This document shows, one piece after another, positions 41,817 through 53,077 of a DNA stretch of 64,000 nt. Origin of the DNA: Girardinichthys multiradiatus (Eukaryota > Chordata > Actinopteri > Cyprinodontiformes > Goodeidae); NCBI RefSeq assembly GCF_021462225.1, contig NC_061805.1, positions 49,660,360 through 49,724,359 on the forward strand. Reading direction: 5' to 3'. Under the pieces are notes generated by a model. That model did not search any database. It saw only the letters and a list, made by a program, of their open reading frames with translations, and had not been told where the DNA came from. Each line of letters opens with the position of its first letter. Within the stretch, counting starts at the first letter, position 1. A program made the translations under genes and the position numbers.

Positions 41817-44612
41817 CCTCCTTGAACCGTCACCTTAACATGGTGGAGGGGTTTGAGTGCTCAAATGATCCTAGAGGCTATGTTGTCTGGGGCCTAAATG
41901 CCCCTGGTAGGGTCTCCCATGGCAAACAGGCTCTAGGTGATGGGTCAGACAAAGAATGGTTCAAGAACCCCTCAGAAAGAACAAAATATCGAGGCACGTG
42001 ATGTCGCCCGGTACGGCGGAGCCGGGGTCCCACCCTGGAGCCAGGCCTGGGGTCGGGACTCGTTGGAGAGCACCTGGTGGCCGGGTTGCTCCTCGCGGGA
42101 CCCGGCCGGGCCAAGCCCAAACGAGAGACGCGAGGCCATTCCCCGGTGGGCCCACCACCTGCAGGGGGAACCATGAGGGACCGGTGCAAAGAGGATTGGG
42201 TGGCGGACGAAGGTGGAGACCTCAGCGGCCCAATCCCCGGATGCTTAGGCTGGCTCTAGGGACATGGAATGTCACCTCGCTGGGGGGGAAGGAGCCTGAG
42301 CTTGTGCGGGAGGTCGAGAGATATCGACTAGAAATAGTCGGGCTCGCCTCCACGCACAGCGTGGGCTCTGGAACCCATCTCCTTGAGAGGGGTTGGACTC
42401 TCTTCTATTCTGGAGTGGCCCACGGGGAGAGGCGGCAGGCGGGTGTGGGTTTGCTTGTTGCCCCCCAGCTCAGCCGTCTCGTGTTGGGGTTTACCCCAGT
42501 GGATGAGAGGGTCGTATCCCTGCGCCTTCGGGTTGGGGAGAGGTCTCTGACTATCATTTCAGCCTACGGGCCGAGTGGTAGTGCAGAGTACCCGGCCTTC
42601 TTGGCGTCCCTGTTGGGGGTGCTGGATAGTGCCCCTCCCGGGGACTGCATTATTCTGCTGGAGGACTTCAACGCCCACGTGGGGAACGAGAGTGACACCT
42701 GGAGAGGCGTGATCGGGAGGAATGGCCTCCCCGATCTGAATCCGAGTGGTGTTTTGTTATTGGACTTCTGTTCTAGTAACGGATTGTTCATAACGAACAC
42801 CATGTTCAAACATAAGGGTGTCCATCAGTGCACTTGGCACCAGGACACCCTAGGCAGGAGGTCGATGATCGACTTTGTTGTCGTATCATCAGACCTTCGG
42901 CCGCATGTTTTGGACACTCGGGTGAAGAGAGGGGCTGAGCTGTCCACTGATCATCACCTGGTGGTGAGTTGGATCCGCTGGAGGAGGAGAAAGCCAGACA
43001 GACTTGGCAGGCCCAAGCGCATAGTGAGGGTCTGCTGGGAACGCCTGGCGGAGCCCTCGGCCAGGGATGTATTCAACTCCCACCTCCGGGAGAGCTTCGA
43101 CCAGATCCCGGGGGATGTTGGAGACATAGAGTCCGAGTGGACCATGTTTTCCGCATCTATTGTCGATGCTGCTGCCCATAGCTGCGGCCGTAAGGTCTGC
43201 GGTGCCTGTCGTGGCGGCAATCCCAGAACCCGGTGGTGGACACCGGCAGTAAGGGATGCTGTTAAGCTGAAGAAGGAGTCCTATCGGCTGTGGTTGGCTT
43301 GTGGGACTCCTGAGGTGGCTGACGGGTACCGTGAGGCCAAGCGTGCTGCGGCCCGGGCTGTGGCAGAGGTAAAAACCCGGGCCTGGGAAGAGTTCGGTGA
43401 GGCCATGGAGAAGGACTACCGGTTGGCCTCGAAGCGATTCTGGCAAACTGTCCGGCGCCTCAGGAGGGGGAAGCATGGGAGTTTGCCCAACCGGTTCACA
43501 TGTGTTTTGTGGAACTGGAGAAGGCATTCGACTGTGTCCCTCGTGATGCCCTGTGTGGGGGTGCTCCAGGAGTATGGAATCGGGGGCCCTTTATTAGGGG
43601 CCATCCGATCTCTGTACAAGCGGAGCAGGAGTTTGGTCCGCATTGCCGGCACTAAGTCGGACCTGTTCCCAGTGCATGTTGGACTCCGGCAGGGCTGCCC
43701 TTTGTCACCGGTCCTGTTCATAACTTTTATGGACAGGATTTCTAGACGCAGCCAAGGGCCGGAGGGGGTCTGGCTTGGGGACCAGTGGATTTCGTCTCTT
43801 CTTTTTGCGGATGACGTGGTCCTGCTGGCCCCCTCTAGCCAAGACCTACAGCATGCGCTGTGGCGGTTCGCAGCCGAGTGTGAAACGGCTGGGATGAGGA
43901 TCAGCTCCTCCAAGTCCGAGGCCATGGTACTCGACCGGAAAAGGGTGGCTTGTCCTCTTCAGGTTGGAGGGGAGTTCCTGCCTCAAGTGGAGGAGTTTAA
44001 GTATCTCGGGGTCTTGTTCACGAGTGAGGGAAGAATGGAGCGGGAGATTGACAGACGGATCGGTGCGGCTGCCGCAGTGATGGGGGCGCTGTGCTGGTCC
44101 ATTGTGGTGCAGAGAGAGCTGAGCCGAAAAGCAAAGCTCTCAATTTACTGGTCGGTCTACGTTCCTACCCTCACCTATGACCATGAACTTTGGGTCATGA
44201 CCGAAAGAACGAGATCACGGATACAAGCGGCTGAAATGAGCTTCCTCCGTAGGGTGGCCGGGCACTCCCTTAGAGATAGGGTGAGGAGCTCGGCCATCCG
44301 GGAGGAGCTCGGAGTAGAGCCGCTGCTCCTCTACATCGAGAGGAGCCAGTTAAGGTGGCTCGGGCATCTATACCGGATGCCTCCTGGACGCCTTCCTTGG
44401 GAGGTGTTCCAGGCACGTCCCACCGGGAGGAGGCCCAGGGGACGGCTCAGGACACGCTGGAGGGACTATGTCTCTCGGCTGGCCTGGGAACGCCCTGGGC
44501 TCCCCCTGGAGGAGCTGGAGGAGGTGTCTGGGGAGAGGGACGTCTGGGCGTCTCTGCTGAGTCTGCTGCCCCCACGACCCGGTCCTGGATAAGCGGAAGA
44601 CGACGAACGAAC
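41817..44612 (+). mobile_element. Rex3 LINE with internal RT deletion, nested in L2
   Basis: Near-perfect 14-bp target duplication (gattatatttctcc at 41803-41816, gatcatatttctcc at 44613-44626). It appears full length at the 5' end ('gaaccgtcaccttaacatggtgg'). The frame to 44592 has EN ([51 protein letters not shown]), then the RT palm and C-terminus ([44 protein letters not shown]). At about 43476 the sequence jumps from the linker to 'tgggagtttgcccaacc', deleting the RT fingers and shifting frame. One extra G near 43557 restores it. The 878-codon frame is therefore open but lacks part of the RT. Confidence 0.9.
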
Positions 44613-45176
44613 GATCATATTTCTCCTATTTTAGCTTCCCTTCATTGGCACTTCGTTCTCAGACTGCAGGTTTACTGGTGGTTCTTCTTAATAATCTTCT
44701 ACAGATAATACACTTCGCCCTGTCTCTCAGTCTTTAACCCTATCTCTCTCCTAGACATAACTACTGGCTGAGTTTTCGCTCCGATTAACTGTATGTGTAC
44801 TCTTTCATCCTCTAGACTTGAAAACTGGCTCAGAGTTTATCTGCTTAGGTGTCTATCTCTCCTAGATGAAGCCATGAAAGGACCTGCTTCTGCCTTTAAT
44901 GTTTTACTTTGTAATACTTCTGGATCAGTGCTTCTGTGTGTAAGGGATTGCTGGAAAGTCAACCACACAATGCAACCAACTGTCCACTGCCGCTACATGC
45001 TCATCCAGGAGGAGTGATTGCTACAAGTCACTGACTTGTGTTTTCCTGAGTTGCCTTGTATTGAAAATATTTTAACTAATTTCAATAATAAACTGAGCTT
45101 GACATTGTTTGATAACTAGGATCAATTGGAACGTATGTCCTTAAAATCTGTATGATTCGATTAAATTGATTCAAGT
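44613..45176 (+). mobile_element. L2-type LINE, segment 3 of 3 (3' end)
   Basis: Resumes with 'atttctcctattttagcttcccttcattgg', the L2 coding end also present in antisense at 52700-52740. It then runs through an L2 3' UTR ('cttgaaaactggctcagagtttatctg', 'gctcatccaggaggagtg') paralleled in antisense at 51380-51720. The usual '...gcgctatataaataaa' L2 end is missing because the sequence is cut at 45177 by an LTR-like start. Confidence 0.7.
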
Positions 45177-45983
45177 TGTTGGAATAATTGAATATAGATT
45201 TATCTTATATATTCTCCTATTCTTTAACTTGACTATTTGATTTTTTGGGAGCGAAGTGGTCGGATCTCTGAGTCGACATAATTAAAACAGTACTCAGAAA
45301 TATTCTGTCTGAAGGCTGCTGTACCTGATTTCCTCACCTTGTCTTTATATACCTGCTGGGAGCTGAGCAGCAATGGGAAAGCTCCACCTCTCAGGAGAAA
45401 GTTTCTTGGAAACAACTGATCTAGATGAAAAAACGTACTATGTAATTATCACCTTGTCCACCCTCCTGCTAGCATATAGCTGTTCTGGAGAAACATAACT
45501 GACTCAGCCTGGGGGCTAATGTCATTGTTTTGTGGTACATTTTTAGGCCTGAACAGATGTAACGGCACCACAAACAGCATTTAGAACCTGTAGAAAATCA
45601 TGGACGTGAAAAATGTTAAATCTGACTTGGAAGAGTCTGTTTCTCATTTAAAGTGAAAGGTTTTATGTTGAACATACTATTTAACAAGAGTGTGAAATGT
45701 TTTATCATGTTTCACATGAACATGTCTATCTCAGATAATCAGAATAGTGTGAAAAAGTTCAATATTTTTTGTCCTTCATGTCAGAAAGTAAAACTCATAT
45801 ATCATATAGATTCATCAAACAGAGTAAAATAATTCAATCCTTTATTTCTTGTAATTTTGATGATTACAGATAAAGAAAACCCAACATTCAGTGACTCAGA
45901 ACATTAGAGTATTTCATAAGATCAATAGAAAAAATATATTTTAAACAGAAATGTCAAGCTCTAAGGTTTGACTGTGTTGTTGA

Positions 45984-46065
45984 CTGTGGACTTCAGAAAA
46001 CCCAGTGGACCAGAACCAGCAGATGACATGGCCCCCCAAATCATCATCGACTGGGGAAACTTCAC
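45984..46065 (+). repeat. Inverted repeat arm, left (in A1)
   Basis: 'gactgtggacttcagaaaac...aaacttcacac' recurs in reverse complement at about 46668-46755, with roughly 600 bases between the arms. The same pair occurs in A2 (about 53711-53793 and 54396-54483). Together they could fold into a long stem. They resemble the ends of a DNA transposon remnant, but I did not find a transposase. Confidence 0.6.
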
Positions 46066-46667
46066 ACTGGACCCCAGCAGCGTGGATTCTGTGCCTCTCC
46101 ACTCTTCCTCCAGACTCTAGGATCTTGATTTCCTAATGAAATGCAAACTTTACTTTCATCTTGCTTCCTCTGACCTGCTGTCTTTGCCTTTAAGGCTATT
46201 CTTCCATCCATTCGAATGGCAGTCTTTCCTTTTCATCCAGGTTTCTCTGTTTTTCTTTCCATTGTAAAGCATTGGAGATGCTTTTACCCGAGCAGCCTTT
46301 CATTTTCTGCACTTCTGCACTTTCTCCACTTCTCCATTTCTCCAATCAACATCCTAATCAAAGTACGCTGTTCTTCCAATCAATGCATGCCTGGAACAAT
46401 CTGTTTGTCAGGTTTATAGAGAGAAATGTATGTACAACAGGAGTTGACAGTGCATGGCTTGAATGACACCTGCCAGCAGGTGGGTGGATCAGGTGATGGG
46501 AGACCGTTAACAATGTTTTAATCTGACGGGTTCCTTAGAAATTGTAGGTGGTTGTCTCAGCACATCAGCCAAAAATGTAAAAAACAGGTTCTTGAGTAAC
46601 CCAACACACAGTGAAGCATCAGGGAGTTCAGTAGAGGCACAGAATCCACGTAGTTTAGAGTTTATTG

Positions 46668-46755
46668 TGAAGTTTCCACAGTCAGTGATGATTTGGGGCA
46701 TCATGTAATATGCTGGTTCTGGTCCACTGTGTTTTCTGAAGTCCGCAGTCAACAC
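46668..46755 (-). repeat. Inverted repeat arm, right (in A1)
   Basis: Reverse-complement partner of 45984-46065 ('gtgaagtttccacagtcagtgatg...ctgaagtccgcagtc'). The arms differ at several positions. Confidence 0.6.
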
Positions 46756-49145
46756 AGCTATCTACTAGGACATTTTAGAGCACTTTATGCTTCCTTCTGG
46801 ACACGGTTACCAACATCTGAAGCACCACCTGGAGAAGAGTCCCGAGTGGATTTCATTTATTCTCCTTCGTTGGCCAACGAAAAATTTATAACTGAGGTTT
46901 CTGGAATAATAAGGCCAGAAATTTCACTTTGCCGATCGAAGACGTGAATTTAACACGTAACTAAAAAACCACGGAGTTTCAAGGAGACACCTTGTTTTGT
47001 CCTAGACGACTTTGATGGTCAGATCATATTTTTCCTTTTCGCCAAGGAGGCCAGAGGACGAAGATTGACCGCTTTCCTTGAAGTTAACTGTGGACGCACA
47101 TTAACTTCCAACTTCCACCGCACTCTCTCTCAACTCTGCTCAGAAGGAAGACGACGACAAGTAAAACCCATCCTTTATTTTTATTTCTTTCTTAGAAAGT
47201 CTGGGCAGGGTACAGGAGGTTTTAGTGCGATGAGATTCGCTATTTAATCTAATGTGATCTGAATGATATGTGCATGTAACCTTTTTGTTGAAACTTTGAT
47301 GTGCCGTGTTGGATGCCTGGAAGCCACTGCGCTACCCAGCTTTGTGTGTGTTTTGCGGGTTTGTTGAACACCTGAGAGCAAGCGCAGGTGCGCTGTGTAA
47401 CTGGACTGTTATAATAACCTCATGGTGAAATTCACCATTTTCTTTGTCTTCAACCTCACTGCTTGCTAGTGTGATGGAAATTCTTGCAGTAAGCATTTCA
47501 CAGTGTATAACCTTTTTTACTCCTCAGAATATCTGTGTTAGAGGAAGAAGCTGTAAAAGCCATTATCAGATGTTTAATGGTTCAGACCCATCTTTAGGAC
47601 AATATCAGGAAGGGCAGTTAGGTCTGTTCCTAGATAACCTTGTCACTTTTGAACTTAAGAAGGGTTTGGGTCATAAAACACAGACTCTTTGCAGTTGAGA
47701 TAATACTGTCATGTTCTGGTATAAATACTGTGTGTAAATGTTGATCGGGGCTCTGTTCAACTGACTTGCTCGGTGACAGAGTCATTCAAACGCCGAATGC
47801 CTTTGAATAAAACTTATAAAGACAAAGTCCGGATTTTCTCTTGTTATGAGTCAACTTCTCTCCACTTTGATAAGAAAATTCCACAACACCAGCTTGCCGC
47901 CAAAAGTTTTATAACCCTTTGTCTGCTCACCTCGCCCAGCGTTGGGGGAGGTTTTATGACTGAGTATAACTGACTTACAGTTTGAGCTGCGCCCCAACCT
48001 CCACTCACCACCACACCCCTTTGTCATATTATAATTTTTACCATAACTGCTGGTTTGATCCCATTGCTGTTTTGCTTTATTTTGTTTAGTTAGATATTTT
48101 ACCCCTTTTGTGTAGAACTTTGCATGTTTGAGTAGGTGAAGATTGTTAAATCGGAAGAGCGAGTGTATCAGGGCTGTGATTTAATAAATGTTCACATAGA
48201 TAAAGAGAAGGCGTTTTGTGTTTGTTTTGTGCAAGAGTGATTCGTCAGTCAAGATAAGGTTAAAGTTCCACACCTTTCAGCAGAAACGGTCGATTAAACA
48301 GTGACATCTCTGGTTATAGTTGTTAATTATTACTGAGTATTTAACGGTTGTAATTATCAAAGGCGTTGAGCCACAATTACAACACCAGAAGACATCTCTG
48401 GTCTCGATTCATAAATGAGGATTTTGGTGAAGAAATAAATTTTGTCAAATTATGATTTTTAATTATAATTATTGATAAAGATGAATTAATCCATAATCAT
48501 AATTCCAACAGGACCAAGGTGCAGACAGGAACCCGTGAGCCACACGGTGGGTAGAAGGTTATATAATAATAATCAAAAAGCTACAGGGAAAACTTGAACA
48601 CGTGGAACATAAAGCAGGAAGCTAAAAGAATCCAGAGGACGATGAGCATGAGGCACAGAGTAAAGTAACGGAAGATCTCGGCAAAGAAACAATGAAAAAC
48701 AAATAGCATATACACACAGGGAGAGAATGGCAGGGCGAGCAGATGTACATGTAACTAGTTAGTCCCCAACCCTGTCCCTGAAGCAAGTTGTTGAGCTGGA
48801 TTTTATTTAGGGGCTCAGAGTGAGGAACACTGGATAACAAAGCTTTCAAGTCATTTATCAAAATGATGAAAACATGAATCATGTTCATTCCTCCTCCCAA
48901 TTATGCACTACTTTGGGTTAGTCTGTCACCAGTATATTCATAAAATGCAGTAAAGTCTAGTTGGAACAGAACTAAATGTAGAAAAGCTCAAGGGGTGTGA
49001 ATACTTAATTCAGTTCACAATAAATACCATTTCACCACATTTTACAAGACAAGCTGATCCAATTCTGTCTGAACTCGGTTCATTCAGTCATCTAATCACA
49101 TTTAGATCCAATTAAGTAGAGTCCAGTTCAGTCAGGTACAGAGGT

Positions 49146-51168
49146 TCACTGAGCTCCTGGCGAGTGGAGCTGCAGCACTATACGGGATCCTGCGCCGGAA
49201 ACGTTGAAGGGGAAAGCTTGCTGGTAAAGCTCCGCAAAAGAGGACTATGAACACCACTGCCTTCAATCCACCTGGCAAATGTCCGCTCTCTCAACAAGAT
49301 GGACGAGCTGCTTCTTCTCACCGGTAAAAACACGGACCTCCGCGGATCAGCGGTTCTCTGCTTCACCGAGACATGGCTGAGTGAAAACATCCCGGATCGA
49401 GCACTGCTGATGCCGGACCTCCAGCTGCTCACAGCGGATCGCAGCGCGGAGCTATCAGGGAAGAAGCGAGGAGGCGGAATCTGCTTTTATATAAATGAAA
49501 GTTGGTGCAGAGACGTAAAAGTGCTGGAAAAAACATGTAGTCCTGATCTGGAGTCATTTTCCATAATCTGTAAACCGTTTTATTCACCGAGAGAGTTTTC
49601 CTCGTTTATAATAATCGGCTCATATTTTTCACCGCATGGCTGCACTTCTGCTGCTGAAACACATCTTGCTGAGCTGATTACAGACCTGGAGAAAAAATAC
49701 ACGGACTCTTTCAACATAATACTGGGAGATTTTAACAGAGCAAACCTCTCAAATGAACTCCCCAAATACAGACAGCATATTAAGTGTCCCACCAGAGACA
49801 AAAACACACTGGACCATTGTTACACAGCTTTAAAGGACTCATATCATGCTGTTACCAGGGCTGCTCTGGGTTTTTCAGATCATTATCTAATCCACCTCAT
49901 CCCAACCTATAGACAGAGACTAAGAGCTTCCAAACCCGAGGTTCACACTGTTAAGAAGTGGACTGAGGAATCAAAGCAGATGCTACAGGCCTGCTTTGAA
50001 TGACTGGACTGTTTTTGAAACTTCAGCAACTGATTTAAACCAACTAACTGATGTGGTGACATCATACATCAGTTTCTGTGAGGACAAATGTGTGCAGACC
50101 AAGACCTTCTGCACCTTTGGGAACAATAAGCCATGGTTTACTCCACACCTCAGGAATCTGCGCAGAGAAAAGGAAGAAGCTCACAGCAGTGGAGATTGGA
50201 CGCGGTACAGGCAGGCCAGGAACAAACTAACAAAGGAGATCAAAGCAGCTGAGAGAAGCTACAGTAAGAAGCTGAAGAACAGCCTTTCTACTGGTGACAC
50301 TTCAGCTGTATGGACTGGTCTGAGAAACCTGACTGCCTACAGGAGCCCCTCCACCCATCCTGAACAGAGTCGTCTGCTGGCCAACCGTCTGAATGGCTTC
50401 TACTGCAGACATGACAAGAAGCCATTCACACCTCAAACCATCTCCTCTACATCCCATTCAGGAACAAATTCCTCCCATAAAGTAACCAACCCCCTACCTT
50501 CAGATCCTCTGCCTGCACTAAAGATCTCAGAGGAAGAGGTAAATAGGCCCTTTCAGCGCATGAAAACAAAGAAAACTGGAGGACCTGATAACGTCTCTCC
50601 ATCATGTCTGAAAGCCTGTGCACATCAACTCGCTCCGATCTTCACAAGGATCTTCAACAAGTCACTGGAGAAATGTGAGGTCCCCTCCTGCCTCAAACGA
50701 TCCACCATCATCCCGGTTCCCAAGAAACCCACCATCGTAGGATTAAATGACTACAGGCCTGTAGCCCTGACGTCTGTGGTCATGAAATCCTTTGAGCGGC
50801 TGGTGTTGAAGCACCTGAAAGACATCACAGGCCCCCTGCTGGACCCCCTGCAGTTTGCTTACCGAGCAAACAGGTCAGCAGATGATGCTGTTAACTTAGG
50901 TCTACACTTCATCCTGCAACACCTCGACCGTCCAGGGACGTACGCCAGGATCCTGTTTGTAGACTTCAGCTCGGCCTTCAACACCATCATACCAGACATC
51001 CTCCACCAGAAGCTCACACAGCTCAACGTCCCAGCCTCCACCTGTCAGTGGATCAACAGCTTCCTGACGGACCGACAGCAGCAGGTGAGACTGGGGAGCA
51101 TCTTCTCCCGAACCAGATCAATAAGTACTGGTGCCCCCCAGTGGTGTGTTCTATCCCCACTCCTCTTC
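49146..51168 (+). mobile_element. Rex1/Babar-like LINE, EN and RT part, 3' coding end lost
   Basis: EN frame 49299-50003 (CFTETWLSENIPD, GGGICFYINESWC, ILGDFNRANLSNELPKYRQ, TLDHCYTAL, FSDHYLIHLIPTYR), a one-step frameshift at about 50000, then frame 49996-51168 with NNKPWFTPHLRNLRREKE, KTGGPDNVSPSCLKAC, VPVPKKPTIVGLNDYRPVALTSVVMKSFERLVL, DPLQFAYRANRSADDAVN and FVDFSSAFNTI. It ends within the segment WCVLSPLLF, just before the catalytic FADD block. The usual GAPQGC reads GAPQWC. At 51168 it is joined to the 3' tail of an antisense L2. A short 3' end, probably its own, lies at 52899-53077. Confidence 0.85.
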
Positions 51169-52898
51169 AATTCAATTCAATTCAATTCAGTTTTATTTAT
51201 ATAGCGCCAATTCACAACACATGTCGTCTCAAGGCACTTCACAACAGTCAGGTTCATACATTCTAATTAATCCTAACCATTGAACAGTGCAGTCGGATTC
51301 AGTTATTTATTCAAATTAGTTAAAAAGTTTTTCTATCTAAGGAAACCCAGCAGATTGCATCCAGTCAGTGACTTGCAGCATTCACTCCTCCTGGATGAGC
51401 ATGTAGAGACAGTGGACAGTCACTGGCGTTGACTTTGCAGCAATCCCTCATACTGAGCATGCATGTAGCGACAGTGGAGAGGAAAAACTCCCTTTTAACA
51501 GGAAGAAACCTCCAGCAGAACCAGGCTCAGTGTGAGCGGCCATCTGCCACGACCGACTGGGGGTTTGAGAGAACAGAGCAGAGACACAAAGAGAACAAAG
51601 AAGCACTGATCCAGGAGTACTTTCTATGGGAAGGAAAAGTAAATGTTGATGGATGTAGCTCCTTTAGTCGTTTCACCTAGAAAGAAAGAACAGATAAACT
51701 CTGAGCCAGTTTTCAAGGTTAGAGTCTGAAAGAGAGCACATAGAGTTAGTCACAGTAGAAGCTCAGTCAATCGCCATGTCTAGGAGAGAGAAAGGGTTAA
51801 ACACTGAAAGACAGGGCCGTGTGGATCATTGGTAGAGGGTGAGCATTAAGTTGTTGCCAGCAGAAGCTCGGGCGATTCCCCTCTCCAGAAAGGTGTCACA
51901 GGCAGACACAGAGCCAGGCCAGGTGTAGCTTCTAGGAAGAGAAAAGAGAGAACAAGGTTAAAAGCTGAAATAACAGCAAATACTGCAAAATTGGAGAGTA
52001 GTGTGAGAATGTAGTGAAGAGGGTGAAAGTGGTCATTATGTCCTCCCGCTGCCTAAGCCTATAGCAGCATAACTACACAGATAGTTTCAGTTCAGATTAT
52101 TTAGTTAAACGGCGCTTATTTACAACAATATCGTCTCAAGGAACCCCACAAAAGGTCCCACTGATGGTCATTGTTATACTAAAAACCACAAGGATTGGGA
52201 TACCTCCCTCTGTCAGACTGATTATAACCATTGGAAAAGAGAAGGGGTCATACAGGTAGCAGAAATGGAGGGTGTGTTTGCACCTCAACCATAACTGAGC
52301 CGATTTAGGCTAAACCTGACTCCCCCTTACTCCATCTAACAGGGAGGGAAAAAGACAGAGGTAAAAAAATAAGGAAGATAGCTCAGGATAGCCTAAGCCA
52401 CTCTAACTATAAGCTTTATCAAAAAGGAAAGTTTTAAGCCTAGCCTTAAAAGTAGACAGGGTGTCTGCCTCACGGACTAAAACTGGGAGCTGGTTCCACA
52501 GGAGAGGAGCCTGATAACTAAAGGATCTGCCTCCCTTTCTACTTCTAGAGACTCTAGGAACCACCAGTAAACCTGCAGTCTGAGAACAAAGTGCTCTGTT
52601 AGGAACATATGGACCAATCAGATCTCTGATGTATCATGGAGCTAGATCATTAAGGGCTTTATATGTGAGGAGGAGAATTTTAAATTCTATTCTGGATTTA
52701 ACAGGGAGCCAATGAAGGGAAGCTAAAATAGGAGAAATATGATCTCTCTTTTTAATTTTCATCAGAACTCTTGCTGCAGCATTTTGAATCAGCTGAAGGC
52801 TTTTAACTGCATTTTGTGGACATCCTGATAGTAAAGAATTACAATAGTCCAGCCTTGAAGTAACAAATGCATGGACTAGTTTTTCAGCGTCACTCCTA
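51169..52898 (-). mobile_element. Antisense L2-type LINE, 5'-truncated
   Basis: On the minus strand it starts in the RT C-terminus ([64 protein letters not shown]), followed by a long 3' UTR. It ends in the L2 signature 'ttggcgctatataaataaaactgaattgaattg' at the left border. It is the same family as the L2 at 37137-45176 and supplies the uninterrupted version of that element's Rex3 insertion site. No target duplication was found around it. Confidence 0.8.
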
Positions 52899-53077
52899 AG
52901 TTGTATATCCTGTAATGCAGAATATTGCATTGTACATTGTATATTGTACATTGTAAATTGTAAATTTGTATATTCTGTAATGCAAAAACAGAACAAAAGA
53001 GCAAAGTGTACCGCAGTCAAATTCCTTGTTTGGTATTCACGAACTTGGCAATAAAGCTGATTCTGATTCTGATTCTG
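52899..53077 (+). mobile_element. LINE 3' end with (GATTCT)n tail
   Basis: 'attccttgtttggtattcacgaacttggcaataaagctgattctgattctgattctga' is a typical 3' end of fish LINEs of the Rex1/Babar group, in plus orientation. It is most simply the 3' end of the element at 49146, with its intervening coding part lost. The tail abuts the right 3.8-kb repeat directly. Confidence 0.6.

Larger units (their letters stand above)
45177..48510 (+). mobile_element. Possible long LTR with internal insertion (uncertain)
   Basis: Begins TGTTGGAAT exactly where the L2 3' UTR is broken and ends ATTCCAACA, a 9-base inverted end match framed by TG..CA. In its last third it has a promoter-like 'ggtataaatact' (about 47719) and AATAAA (about 47806), in U3-R-U5 order. 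Against it: no target duplication (flanks tcaagt and ggacca), no primer-binding site and L2 does not resume afterwards. An 80-90-base inverted repeat pair inside (45984-46065 and 46668-46755) marks a further insertion. Confidence 0.38.
45349..49145 (+). repeat. 3.8-kb direct repeat, left copy (A1)
   Basis: Matches 53078-56873 over its whole length, with about twenty substitutions and one T-run indel near 45771 that I could count by eye. Contents: most of the LTR-like block, a moderately repetitive interior with small frames of no recognisable family, and an AT-rich 3' part. It ends at 49145 inside 'cagaggt', the first 7 bases of the MITE complete at 56867, exactly where the LINE begins. Confidence 0.93.

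Noticed and set aside
42564..43925. Several long minus-strand frames opposite the Rex3 coding region
   Set aside because: They are antisense shadows of the GC-rich Rex3 frame and show no independent motif.
46216..48900. Small duplicated frames (60-92 codons) in the 3.8-kb blocks as conserved genes
   Set aside because: Their identity between A1 and A2 reflects the recent duplication. None has a recognisable domain, splice context or upstream signal.
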